Assembly: GCA_027886175.1 (NCBI GenBank)
Contig: JAJNNQ010000006.1
Location: 14,723,001-14,787,000, forward strand
Length of the DNA stretch: 64,000 nucleotides
Source: Phylloscopus collybita
Taxonomy: Eukaryota > Chordata > Aves > Passeriformes > Phylloscopidae
Direction of reading: 5' to 3'
Made by a program: the position numbers and the translations under genes. Below the pieces are notes generated by a model, which ran no database searches, had not been told where the DNA came from, and saw only the letters and a program-made list of their open reading frames with translations. The first letter of the stretch is position 1. The number at the start of each line of letters is the position of its first letter. Positions 26,142-38,703 of this stretch are shown here, in pieces.

Positions 26142-26348
26142 TTAATTTCTCTGCAGCTTGATTCTGATATTTGTACTTATTTTACAAATTATTCTCCATA
26201 AGGTAACAGAACTACACCTGCTATTCAATAAACTGTGCTTAAAAACACTTTGTATAGCAATCTCTTGACATTTTATCATTCCACTGAACACCAGAAGTAG
26301 AAAAACTACTGAAAATCTGACTGACCGGTGATATGAAATGACTCCCAT
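26142..26348 (-). other. Unassigned 68-codon open frame with signal-peptide-like start
   Basis: The first about 27 residues contain basic residues, then a hydrophobic core ending in a small-residue and Cys region, which resembles a secretion signal. It lies upstream, on the same strand, of the open frame at 25625-25912. No family was recognised and no donor site stands out. A short hydrophobic start is common by chance in AT-rich DNA. Confidence 0.15.
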
Positions 26349-26834
26349 GAAGACTCTCTAGACAGATATGGAATTTTCAGCAAGAGACAAATATGAGTGA
26401 TATGCAACAGAGGTCTTTAAAATTCAAAATTCAAACGTGGTCATCTGGGATTGTCAAACTGAGGCATAGGGCAGGAGTTCAAAATGGTCGACCTGTAAGT
26501 GAAATTGACTGAGAAGATATTGAAAGAGATATTTTAAAAGGGCCACTGTAAGTAGGAATAGTCATAGAGAATCATAAAATTAATTAGGTCAGAGAAATAC
26601 AAGGTGAGAAAAACTATTTTATAGCAGTTTATAAGAAAATGCTCTGAGATTACTGGGAACCAGCATATTTTTATGAAGAAAACAATCAAATAAAGACGTT
26701 TAAATAGGAATTAAGCAAGCCAAGTAAATTATTTATCTTACCTACTGAGCAACATTAAAATATCAGCTGGAATTCATGTTTGGGTATCTCAGTATGTAGC
26801 CTAAACTGAGTCTTTATGAAAACAAGGAAAACAT
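26349..26834. other. Unassigned AT-rich sequence
   Basis: Nothing recognised. Confidence 0.5.
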
Positions 26835-27604
26835 TGTATCTTGGTTTGGGAAGACAGGTGTCTGCCAGGAAAAAATGGAATTTCCCTTGGAATGGAGACT
26901 GTAAACCCCCTCCCTCCAAATTATTATAATTTTGCAATTAAGGGCTTTTAACAAAGATTCGGGATTACAAATAACAGCTCTTTACTAGGAATATTAAGAA
27001 TATGAATGTAGTAGTACAAAAAAAAAAGCAACCACAAACAAGCAAACAAACAAAAAATCCTAGAAACCCTGACAGTCAGAAATATGACCTGGCACCCTGT
27101 TGGTCAGAGTGTTGGAAGCAGTCCAAAAGTAAGTCCTCCTGGAGTAGCAGATGTGGTTCTGTTGGAGTAGAGATGATCCTGCAGAAAGGGTCCAGTGGCA
27201 GTGGCATGGGTCCAGTCGTCCTCTGGAAGTCTTCCTCTGGGAATCCAGTGGAAAACAGGGATGTGGTGTTCCTAAGTCTCACTTTTTATCTAGGTAGGAA
27301 GGCTTGGCTCCCCCCACTTGGTGGAGCATCTCAGAGTGGGATGATGGAATGTGTCATGTCATTGGTGAGCCTTAATGGCCCATTAGCATAAGATATTCCC
27401 CTGGATTGTGGGCAGGTGAAAGAGATAAGAAACACTGCCCCACCTGGTTTTAACAGCTGGCCCATTATCAGAAGGCGCCTGCCCTCTCCCCCCTGGAGTT
27501 ATGAGGAATGGGTTATACAAGAGATAAAGAAAACATCTCCCTAACTGGTTTCAGCAGATGGAAGAATAGAATAAACATTTTTTGGTTACATAACCCAAGA
27601 CACA
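26835..27604 (-). mobile_element. Solo LTR of an avian endogenous retrovirus
   Basis: Read on the minus strand, it begins TGTGTCTTGGG and ends CCAAGATACA, so the ends form the inverted repeat expected of an LTR. The wording of the whole element matches a songbird LTR family I recognise but cannot name precisely. Visible parts on the minus strand include a TATA-like AGATAAAAAG (complement at about 27281-27290), a probable decayed poly(A) signal AGTAAA (complement 26981-26986) and a T/G-rich stretch (complement 27009-27055). Both flanks are unrelated to retroviral internal sequence, so this is a solo LTR left by recombination. I could not identify a clean target-site duplication. Open frames inside it (27002-27391 plus, 27076-27282 minus) are not genes. 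Confidence 0.85.
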
Positions 27605-30249
27605 TTGACAATGTCATGGAAAATGTGATGTAGGAGGTAAGAATGAAAGTTGTGTGTCTCTTACCTTAATGGAGGGGAAGATTTAGTGAGCTCTTGACAA
27701 CACCCATCAAATATATAAAAGACTTTACCAAAATCAAAAAGAGTAATCTGTTTTCCATAACTGTGGCAGATAGGAGCAGTAGTAAATTACAATTGTTTGG
27801 TTGGAGCTATTTTTTAATAAATTGAACGTTTGATAAAGAAAAAAAAAATAAAGGTAAGGAGGTAATGAACAGAACATATTCAGCATATATTGTGTAGTCT
27901 GTGTCACTCAAACACTGTCAGAAATAGATGATAATGCTGGCAATAAATTAGACAGACACTGTGATTTCTAAATTAATGACATTGATACTTTCTTATGATT
28001 CTTATAATAAACTAGTGACATGCAGTGTTAAATTATGAAAAAAGGAGCTCAGAGCCACAGAATAACATTGATTCCAAAAGTATAGATAGTTTGACAAAGA
28101 GACTAAACAAATTTGCCTATGATAGTAAGTAAGTAGAACTAGCAGTGGTCTAATGATGTAATGTTTACATAGGATTGCTACATAGCTCAAAAATACACTG
28201 GAAAGATTATTTTGAGGCAAACTTTTAGGCTCACAGATTTCTACATACACTTTTAAAATCTTTTAGTGTGAAGATACCTTCCAGAAAAATGTCTTAGACT
28301 CCCTACTGTTCATCCTGGTGTTTTTTAACTTTCCTTTTGATAAAATATAAGATTAGAGAGAAATTATAAGCAGTACTCTGAAGAAGATCACTTGATGTTT
28401 CAGGCATAAATTATTTCTTTTAGTTCATGCAGAAAGCTTCATTCAGCTTCCTCTTCTGGAATAGGTAAAAGGTAAAGAACATAGATGAAGATCTGAGGGA
28501 AATATCTATTCATTCAGTTTTTGATTGAGGTACACACATTTTATTCCTTGAGGGAGGAAAGAGGAAGAAAAAGGAATGAAAATTATAATAGCATATCTCC
28601 TCGGCAGATGGTTCAAAGGGATATTGTCCTTCCAAAGGAACTGAACGAATAATTCTCTGTCAACAAGGGAGTTTGGAGATAATGCAGTTGGAAAGGCCTC
28701 TCATTGCAGAGGAAGTAGAGGCCTGGGAAAGTTGGTGAAAAGAAAACAAGTAATATCAGCAAATTGGATGGTGCAGTTACTGGGAAAATAAGAAAAACAT
28801 ACGAGTTTATTCATTATTTTTTCTTGTAAGAAGAATACTTTAGAAGATTTTTATAATTAGACTTGTGTAAAAATTATACGTTCAGAAATAATGTTTGTAA
28901 AATTATCTAAAGAAATCTGATTGAATATAGGCATTTTTAAAGTAAATACCAAATTCTCAGGAGAAGGCAGTCTGTAATACTTTTGAAAATATTTATTACC
29001 AAGAGGACAGTTTGGAACAGGGTGCAAAAATTTTTAGATAGAAATGGAAATTTAAAAAATGGATGTTTCTGAGGTCATTGTGATACTTCAAGAATTGGGT
29101 GTATAAAAATTTAAAGACAAGAATTTCACAATTTTCATAAACTTGAGACCCAAGCAATATTTACTATGCTCCCAAGCATAGCAACTGAACCTAGTTCATC
29201 TTTGTAAATGTGTACTCTGAAAAGCAGGACCAATTCCTTGTTTCCTTCAGTAACTCTGAATGTAATAAAAACCTATTGTTTAGCTTAGGGGCACTTCCAA
29301 TTAATGTAAATAATTATGAGAGAAGACACACCTTTCCTGCATTAGTATTTTTGTGCATATTATTTTCTGAGCACTTAATACAGGGCGGTACTAAAAGACC
29401 TCAGAGTAACAGCACTTCCCAGAGTACTTAGAGCCCTGTCAGGAAATAAAAACATGGGGAATTTGGGTATGGGTGGATGAAGATGGGCTCCTGCTTCTCA
29501 AGGCTGTGTTTGAAATGTCAGGACTGAGCCCATTTATTCTGGATACCACTGAGTGACATTAACATGGCACAATGCCACAAGAAATATTGTGCATTAGCCA
29601 CAGCTTATGTTGCTGCCATTCTGTCAGATATATCTGATTTTTCCTAAGAGTCAGTCTTAGAAACAGCACCAGCCAAAAATAGCTACACAGTTTGTTGAGT
29701 GGAGTCTCCTGTCTTTAGCTCAGGGTACAGAACCAGGAGAATACCATGTCTTTTAACTCATGTAATGCTCAGTGTAAACATCGGGCTGTTCTCCAGCTAT
29801 AGAGGTGGACAAGCATTATGTTTATTATTCACCCCAACAAAAATGCACAAATTTACTATTCATTGAACTTCATACGTGCATAATATATAATATAATGTTA
29901 TATATGTGTATAATGTATGTGTGTGGATATATATCCAGGGATATATATATCAGCAGATATATCTCATCCTAAGGTAAGTGTTTCAATGCAATCATGTGAA
30001 TTACTTTCTGTGATTCTGCAGAATTTCATTCTGTAGGGATGCCCACATAGCATGAAGTAAATATATCTCTACACCACCTCAAACACAGGTTTTGAGTTTA
30101 CTTCAACACACTGAACTACACTGTTTTTATACCAGTTATTTGTGAGTTTACAAACACTTTGTTATTCATATATGGAAGAAGGAGTTGCTTTGCAATACTC
30201 AGTTTCCTTATCCATACTTTCGGAATTCTTTATCTCCATCTTTATTGGA
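27605..30249. other. Unassigned AT-rich sequence with a TA-rich patch
   Basis: The block at 29876-29965 consists mostly of TATATA-type units. Open frames at 28002-28250 and 29210-29431 have no recognisable feature. Nothing else was identified. Confidence 0.5.
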
Positions 30250-31298
30250 TGGGAGCAGGAAGAGAAATTGTCACCAAGATTGAGGTACTTAATGCTGTCC
30301 TTTCATCAGTCTTCAACAGAAATACCAGTGATCCTCAGGGAGACCAGTGCCCTGAGCTGGCAGACTGGGGCAGGAAGGAGAATAGACCCCCCGCCCCTTC
30401 CAGGAGAAAGTAGTGACCTGATGTGCCACTTAGACATTCATGAGTCTGTGGGGCTGGATGGGATTCACTTGATTGTACTGAGGGAGCTGTCAGAATAGCT
30501 CACCAAGACTCTCTCCATCATTTTTCATCAGTCCTGGCTGACTGGAGATATCCCACATGACTAGAGGTTGGCCAGTGGGATGTCATCCACAAGAAGGGCT
30601 GGAAGGAGATGCAGGCAGCTACAGCAAGCTTATGGGCCAGTTCATTTTGAGTGTGATCACACGGCACAAACAGGACAAGGTGGCCAAGAAAGCCAATAAC
30701 ATTCTGGCCTGTGAAAACAACAGTGTGGCCAACATGACCAGAGCAGCGACTGCCTCCCTGTACTCAGCACTGGTGAGGCCACACCTCGAATCCTGCGTTC
30801 AGTTTTTGGTCCCTCACTGCATGAAAGTCACTGAGGTGCTGGAATGTGTCCAGGGAAGGGCAATGAATCTGATGAAGAGGCTGGAGCACAAGTCTTTTGA
30901 AGAGCAGCTGAGGGAGCTGGGATTGTTTAGCCTGGAGAAAAGGAGGCTCAGGTGAGATCTTATTGCTCTCTACAACTACCTGCAAGGAGGTTGCAGCCAG
31001 CTATGGGTCAGTTTCTTCTCCCAGACAACCAGTGAGAGGACAAGAAGACATGGCCTTACGCTGCACTGGGGGAGGTTCAAGGCTGGAAATTAGGAGGAAT
31101 TTTTAACAGAAAGAATTGTCAAGAATTGGAATGGGTGGCCCAGGAGGTGGTAGAGTCACCATCCCTAGAAGTATTTAACAAAAGTCTGGATGTGGCACTT
31201 AGTGCCACAGTCTAGTTGGCATGGTATTTTTTGGTCTATGGTTGGATGCAGTGATCTCAGAGGTCTCCTCCAACCTTATTGATTCTGCAATTCTGTGA
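30250..31298 (+). mobile_element. CR1 LINE fragment with internal deletion
   Basis: A plus-strand, 5'-truncated CR1. The first part (30250-30650) encodes decayed pieces of the ORF2 reverse transcriptase: a VLNAVLSSVFN-type stretch, a DGIH motif, an LRELSE stretch and a QSWLTG-type stretch, interrupted by a frame change and stops. Near 30650-30690 the reading jumps from the ILSVITRH stretch straight to the ORF2 C-terminal region (ILAC, then SLYSALVRPHLE and LRELGLFSLEKRRLR, to about 30952). The catalytic middle of the reverse transcriptase is therefore missing. The CR1 3' untranslated region follows and ends in ATTCTGCAATTCTGTGA near 31298. The 132-codon frame at 30557-30955 is part of this dead element. 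Confidence 0.95.
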
Positions 31299-31327
31299 GT
31301 GGTTCATAAACAATTGATAAGGAAAGG

Positions 31328-31368
<41 letters not shown>

Positions 31369-31369
31369 A
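31328..31369. repeat. (CTAT)n tetranucleotide microsatellite
   Basis: About ten and a half perfect CTAT units, starting 30 bases past the 3' end of the CR1 copy. Perfect tetranucleotide repeats of this length are usually polymorphic. Confidence 0.97.
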
Positions 31370-32366
31370 CTTCAGAGACAGACAAGAGGCAGAAAGACTA
31401 CCCAGAGATTGTTGGTCTGATGAATATCTGTTGCTCAGGAGATGCTCACACATCATGTCATCATTAGTAAATACTATGGAACAGCTCATACTGCAGGACC
31501 CAGCTGGTATTGAGGGTCTGGTGTGTCAACACTATATGCTTTTTAGGATGTTTCAAAAAATCTAAGGTGGTCCCAAGGGCTGAACATCCATTACCGGTTT
31601 TGAGAAATGAAGTTTATTTCTTGTACAACTTGCATTTTTCTTTGCATTTTACAAATCCATTTAGCACTCATTCTTTCAGACTACATTGTGAAGAGAGTGG
31701 CTCCACAATGACTGGGAGATTTGGTTTCAAAAGTGCATTCCTGATCTGACTTAAAACTCAATTACAGTTACACCCAGTGTATTTTGCACCAACAGGGATA
31801 GGTCTCTTGGCATACACATTGTGGAATTTGAGTACTAGACTGTTTAAAACCAGCTAAAATTGAACTCTTGCAAGATCGAAGCTCAGACCAATTGTGTGAA
31901 AGGGATGTGTTTGTCTCTGCTGGTGCTCTAAGAAGGGCTATAAAGTTAAATTGAAATGTCAGGAAGACAAACATGAGGGTTTATATGACTATTGTGCACA
32001 GATGCTTCAGCTATTTAAGTGCACGACAGTGTGTGTGTTTATGCCATCAGTCTCCAGTCCTAAATGAATAAGAAGGGAAGGGAAGGGGATGGAAGGAATT
32101 AGATTTGATCTTTAGAAGTGAGAATATAATCAATAACTTGCTGCTCTACCTCAAACATTTTTTTTTAATTTCTTCAAGTCACTTTTTAATTTCTTTTTAT
32201 TCTTCTTTATGTGACTTCTTTGTGGATTTTTTTAAAATTCTATTTATTTTCTACATTAATGCTTGATAGCTGCTCATGCATGCATGCTTTGGTTTGCTTT
32301 TGCTTTCTATTCATAAAAGAATTGCTGTACAGGTGATTGTAGGCATCTGCTTCTTCCTGCAACAAC
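31370..32366. other. Unassigned sequence
   Basis: Open frames on both strands (31299-31749, 31768-31974) lack recognisable domains. Nothing identified. Confidence 0.5.
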
Positions 32367-32371
32367 TTTTT

Positions 32372-32404
<33 letters not shown>
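32367..32404. repeat. Poly(T) tract
   Basis: T-rich from 32367, with 31 uninterrupted T from 32374 to 32404. Confidence 0.95.
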
Positions 32405-33813
32405 CTTAAATATCTGTGGGGATAGTGGAGAACAGGAATTAAGGGAGGACTCTTATAAACACAACTATAGACCTCCTCCTTATAGTTGTGAGCAGGTTAC
32501 CCTAGGCTTGGCCTTGAACAGTCCAAACCCCTGCAGGGCGAGGTCACTGGAGTGCAATGGCCTGCTATTAGAGGGCTGTGTTTTCTAACACCTGGGCAAT
32601 GAATGGGGTTTCCAGCTAGTAATTAGACACCTCTTGCAGACAGCAGAAGACTCCCTTTTTGTACATTGTTTTCAAAGATGGGGGTGGGGATAGGGAGCCT
32701 GAAAAGCAGAAAAAAAAAAGTTTTGGTATGATGTTTCATGTTAGCTTACACTCTGTCAGGAAAAGAAATGGGATTGTAGTTCCATATTAAATTTCATAAA
32801 GGGACATGCCTGCTGGATTCTAATTTTTTTTTTTTTACTCTCTTAAAACTCAATATCATATTACAGGTATTGAAAATAAATGTGTTTTGCAAGTTAATGG
32901 GTAATGAGGCACTTAAGAGAAATCCCTGGACCCCTACATCTCTCTGGAGCCCAGAGAAGTTAGTATTCATTGACAGCTCCAAGGGGATTTATTTAAGCCT
33001 AAAATAAGTATTTCTTTGGGCTTAATTATAGGAAGTGCTTAAGCTGCTGAATTCAAGTGCCAAAAGGGATTCATTTAGTCCAAAGAGAATCTTTTCCTGT
33101 TCTGAAATTAAATCTCTCAGAACAGTTTGAAACAAGCAAGAAAAAAAGACAAGTGAACATTACCTATTTTTTATTGCGTTTATGCCTATTTTTGACCATC
33201 AGTTCATCCTTATATGATAAAAATCCCTCTTACTTGTGAAGCAGCTCTCATTCACCTCCCCGATACTTTCTGAAACAGGTATGGTAAGCACTTTTGTTAC
33301 AACAATGAGAAAACCTTTCAAAGTTCAAAGAATTTAATAGTTTGAAAAACAAGTTAAGGTTTCTGTGAGTTTTCATGTGTATATACAGTCTGTGATTAGC
33401 ACAGGAATGATTGGTTATTGGTTGTTAATTTGCAGCTTAATTTCAGTCTCTCGTACAGCTCTTATTAGAATTTCCATGTCAGAAATTCTGACAAAGTGTG
33501 GTTCCAGGGGCTGCAGTGAAGCTCACTGACAGCAGATAGCTGACCCTGATCTCTTAGCAGATAGAAAGTCCCAGTAGGCTGGTAATAGCCTAAGGATTCA
33601 GTATCATTTGCAAGCACAATAAGATCTGCATTGACAGCTCTGTAGAGGAGCAAAGGTATGCCTGTTTGGAGTAACTATCAATACTTGAGGCACGCTTTTT
33701 GTTCAATTATATTAAGCTATGGAATTATATTAAGCTATTATTAATATTTTTGTTATTTTTCTTGAATTTTTTTTTTTGAAAAGTAGGGACTTAATCATGC
33801 TTTTTATTTTTTC
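32405..33813. other. Unassigned sequence with small inverted and direct repeats
   Basis: A perfect 10-bp inverted repeat, CACAACTATA/TATAGTTGTG, lies at 32460-32490 with an 11-base loop. The block at 32515-32665 is GC-richer and may be a conserved element. TGTCAGAA-A-TTCTGACA at 33477-33493 is a 17-base near-palindrome. AATTATATTAAGCTAT is directly repeated at 33705-33720 and 33723-33738. No gene was recognised. Confidence 0.5.
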
Positions 33814-33834
33814 TTTTTTTTTTTTTTTTTTTTT
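33814..33834. repeat. Poly(T) run
   Basis: 21 consecutive T inside a longer T-rich stretch. Confidence 0.95.
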
Positions 33835-36800
33835 CTTTTGCCTACCTGACCTCTCTTGATGGAATAAATACCCCATCTCTATTTTTCTCAGCTTATACCA
33901 TTAGGCGTTATCTATCACTTTTGACCAATGTACCCTGTGTTTTCCAAACCTCCTGATCTCCACCTCCTTTAATTTCTAAGTCACTCTCCCTATCTTCTTA
34001 ATATTATAACAGCTATGGTTTCTGCTTTAGTCCTTTCCTATAGAAAAGACTTTATATAAATGCTTTGGTGAGGTAATTTGATTTGTTGTGACTCAGTCTT
34101 GAAAATAAAACAAACTCTCTTTTGTCCTCAGGTCCAGATCTGACATATGGACTAATGCATCTGACTCTGATGTCTCTGAAATTCTCTGATTTGTCAGCAA
34201 TCACTGCTATCACATTGTTCTGAAGACTCTACTAACCTTAGCCAGGTGGAAACGAATGTCTCACCAATGCATCAGTTAACTGAGCTGTTTTATCACTTCA
34301 GGTCCTCAGGACGTCTAAGACAACTGGCCTTCCAGCACCTCAGTTTCTCTGAAGTTCTGTCACTACAACGCTTGGTGTCTGAGAAGGGGACAAGAGAAAA
34401 ATAGGAAAGTTTTGACTTTTACTTATACCCCAGATCCTTCAGTCCAGCTAAATACTGGCATGGTCACCTTGGAGAGATGAGCACTCCAAGTGTCACAGAG
34501 AATGGAAAAGGTATTTTTTACAAGGTGTTGCAGCACTTCTGTCTCATAGGCTGTTATAATCTAATTTTACAAATGCATCTCTCCATTCTGTTCACTTGAT
34601 TGGAAAACTAAGAGTTTGTGCTGTAATCAAGACAAGCGTATGAAAGAATATCTGGCATAATTAAGAGTTTCTTCCTTTCTTTTACCAATATTTATATTGG
34701 CTTAATTAGAGTGTAAAACACTCATTAAACAGGCAAATGAAAATTCAGTACTGATGGGATTCTCCAGAAAAATCTAGTTAATTAAATTGTATTACAATCT
34801 ATGACATCATTTATGTCCAGAAATCTTACAGTTAAAGAAAATAACATCTTAACTCACTTTGAACAGTTAAAAATCCCAAACAAGTAAGATGACTTAATCA
34901 TTCATATGAACTTTAATATATCGTAAAAGCTTTTACAAATCTGTTCTGCAGTGTGGAATTTACATGATTGCCAGAATATAAAGAACTGCATACAGTTCTT
35001 TATACTGCATTTATCAAGTTAACATGATTTTGTACAGCAGCTAAGTTTTTTATCACAGTCTTTGTAGCCATAGAGCTTTGAATCCTGTTAACCTCTTCCA
35101 TTAATGGTGGTGCTTTGTTTCTTTTCTTCTTTGTTTTTAAACTTGACATTCTAACAATGTATTTCTATTATTTATCTTTTTTTTCCAATCAGACACAAAT
35201 GTGTGTGGGTATACATGTTAATATACATACTCAGTAACATAAAGAAACATAGAGGTATTTATTCTATATATTTTAGGGAATTCAATAGATTCTTATGTAC
35301 AAAAACAAAGCTTCTTATAGAACCCAGGATTCAAAGTGGTAGAAATTAATGAAGTACTGCTGTGGCTAATGCTATGGGTTTTCAAGAGGAGAAAAGTCTC
35401 CATTAAATTTCATCATTTCTTACAGTTATAATATTAATATTATATTTGGTATTATAAATATGTTTTCATTTATTATATATTAAATAATTCAATAGAAACC
35501 TATAAACTGTAGATCAGTTAAATTAAAAGCATATATCAATATGAAATAGTTTTGTTATAAACAAGCAAAAATCATTGGCTAATAGTTTTTCCCAGTCAAT
35601 TTAATTTATTGCTTATAGCATTATTGTCCTTTCTAGATGGGTATAATCACTGGATGCATGCTTGAAAAGGTTGTTCCTGTGTTTTGAATTTCAGGGAAGT
35701 TGTGTTATTTCAAGTTCTGGGGTACATTACTCTGCACATTTTAGTAGAAAGACAGATTATGTCAAAGAGCATATATTTGAGTTTTTTCTTGTTTTCTTTT
35801 GATGAATCACAGTATTAAAACTTAATTTGAAGAAAAAAGAAAAAGAAAATCTTTTGAGATTTTTTTTCTGGCCTCTGAACTGTTGATGTTATTTCCAGAC
35901 ATTCTTGCTCTCTTACTTGACAACTGGGATTTGATAATATAATCAAGTAATTAACAATGGAATAATTTCAGTTTGCAACGCTGGGAGAAGCAGAAGGACA
36001 AATAAGGGGAACACCTTGGAAGAATACCATAGCAGCTGCACACTGTGCAATTGCATTTGTAAAATACATAAAAGGTCACTTGGCTGATCTTTAGTGCTCT
36101 TTGTGAAATACAGTATGTCCTGTTTCAGGAACCGGGGCCAGATGTACATCTCAAGCAGAATTTGACCCTGTTAGCTCAAGGAAGCTGGAACAAAGCCTTA
36201 CAGAATTCGTGTTTAAAATTTGGTGTAGCATGCAGATTCTAATTTAAGCAGTGGGCTACTTACAAATCTACAGTTTTAATTACACCAATCTCAGATGGAT
36301 CAAAAAGATATCCTAAGTAGTGTTCTAGCAGTATTCTAAGCAAACAACGTGAATGAAAAAAATAACAAAAATTTTCAAATCCTTCAATTGTTACAAAGGC
36401 CACAAAAAAGCACAGCTGTTAATATTCTTAAAAGCATAAATAGAATATCTACTTTCACTTTTCTATAGTAAGAGTATGGTTTGCTGAACTAATTGAGATG
36501 TAATTATTTAATGCCAACACTTTGCAATCTACTCACAGATTTAATGTCTGTAAACATGCTGATTTGCAAAAGATAAAGGATAAACGTCTAAATCCTTTTA
36601 CTGGAGAGAATATTAATTAAATTTATATTTAATTTTAAACTTGAAAAATGTGAATGAAGATACCAGCAAAAAAGAAGTCATAATATTACTTTCACTAACA
36701 TGGAAAGAAACACTCCCTCTTTTAGAGCAGAAAACCAGGTCAGAATCCAGTATTGAAACACAACATAATAAATGATCAACATAATCTCATGGTTGTGGAT

Positions 36801-38325
36801 ACGGATAAACATCGTCAACCTCTCCAACTGCTTTAATTTCAGGCTTATCTAAATCAACTGGCTGGTATTCAACCCTCTCTCTGCAGTACTCAGTTTAATT
36901 TGAATTTTAAATATATAAACTCTATATACTTTAGTGTTTCACAAGGAAGGACTGTTTAAACCTGGTCTTTTAGAAACCTAGCATGTCAGTGATTGTTTTA
37001 TGTCAGGAAACAATAAAGATTCTCAGCCCATTTTAGGTACATTGAAATGATTTAAAAGATTGTCCACCACCTTTAGCATCGAGATTTTATCCCATGTTAC
37101 TTTTGTCTCATAGCTTTATGCATATTCTGAACAGTGCTGATTGCACTGTGGAATCTGTTTGCATTTTGCAAAAATCCTGAGTTGCAAAAGGAGAAATTTT
37201 CAGTGTGATGAGTCATAAGAGTAAATTCAATTAGCACTTTTCATTCCAGGTCAAAACTTTCTGAGAGATCTACATATCCAGATCTGCTTGTACTGACATC
37301 ACAGTGAGAGTACTGGCCAGTGTCTTCAGTCTCTTTCATTTTCAGTCCTTAAGCAGTTTTCCAACAAAGGTGATTTCAACCATATCATTAAAGTTTGCAT
37401 TATTAAAGACATTCATTTGGGGAAAGGTACAAAATAATTTTCAGACCAGTTTTTCCCACCATTATGAAATCAATCCTTTAACACTTCCACACTAGTATTT
37501 ACTGATCAAAAAGGACATTCTTACTGGCCTCTGATCCTTGATTTTTGATTCAAATTGTACTAGGCCCTAATCCTGTATAGTTGTTCCATTACATAAATTC
37601 ACATCAAGGTATTCAAGCCTATGTTCAAAGCAACAGAAACCTTTTTTATCCAGTCCTTTTTCATCGTCACTAATCCTCCAAATACAAAGATAAAATACAA
37701 AGACCTCCTGAAATATATTTAGAGGAAAAAAAATGAAAATCTCTTGTCAATCTTTTTAGCTCTGTTTTATTTAGTTGTGATCACATGGCCTGTGTATATT
37801 GTAAACATTTTAATCAGGGATGTTTTGGCTTGGTTTGGTTTGGGTTGGGGTTTTTTTTCCCCTAATTGCTTTGGAGTTCTTACATTTATTTATTCTTATC
37901 CAGAGTAATGGCTTCAGGATTTCCCATAAGAAGGCTGAGACAAGAAAGATGATATATCAGGAAATGAAAACTTAAATGTCCCGAAGGAAAATGTGTTTCA
38001 TTTGGGGATTTAGAGCAGATGTTTACATTTTTGCTGTTTTTGAGGAATAACATATGTCTCTTGCATTGATTTGTTTATCAAATAATGATATAGAATAAGA
38101 TTCTTCCTGTAGTTTGTAATGAGAAACAAAACAGAGGTCTAGATACCAGAAATAGGAAATAAGAAGATACATTACAAACCCCAGAATAAAGGAAAAAAGA
38201 GCTCCTTCGACTTATACTTTTGGAGATTTTGTGGCTTTTTTTGAGAATAGTCCCCATTTTGTAAAAAATCCATTAATAGAGTAAAGCCTAGGAAAAAAAA
38301 ATCTTCATGAGCTTTAGAACTGTAT
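33835..38325. other. Unassigned AT-rich sequence
   Basis: Nothing recognised. A few open frames of about 60-68 codons (35943-36149, 37304-37495) look random. A T/G-rich patch lies at about 37818-37858. Confidence 0.5.
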
Positions 38326-38703
38326 ATGTTGGGATGGAGATTTGCCCTCTTATTGAGCAGACAACTGTGGGTCCCTAAAGAGACTCATAAGGGTTACCAG
38401 GTCAGCAAAATTTTCAAGCATAAATGTAGACTTTCTTTGCACCAGAGCCCATTGGTTCAAGTTTTTCTCTTGCTGAAATTCTTGTCACAAAACCTAGTGC
38501 ATCCCAAGCTTATACTATTTTTAAGGAGCATTTCCACATGCTTTGAGAGAATGGCAAATGTCACCAAACCAAGTGACAAAGTACCACACAATTTAATCTT
38601 TGTCTCTTTCGTTACTTGGGAATCTCAAGTGAGAAACTGCTCTGAAAAGGTCAAGGTAATTTTTATGCTCCACAGGTGTCAAACTCTTTCCTCCAGTCCC
38701 TAG
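38326..38703 (+). other. Unassigned 125-codon open frame
   Basis: This is the longest open frame in the window not explained by a repeat. It has no low-complexity tract and no motif that I recognise; there are hydrophobic stretches near residues 45-55 and 60-70. No splice or promoter signal stands out. In 64 kb of six-frame sequence one such frame is expected by chance, so I do not call a gene. Confidence 0.15.

Noticed and set aside
27002..27391. 129-codon frame, one of the longest in the window.
   Set aside because: It lies inside the minus-strand solo LTR and is antisense to it.
30557..30955. 132-codon frame as a host gene.
   Set aside because: It is the C-terminal part of CR1 ORF2 in a deleted copy.
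31328..31369. Regular repeat as a CRISPR-like array.
   Set aside because: It is a 4-base microsatellite with no spacers, in a eukaryotic setting.
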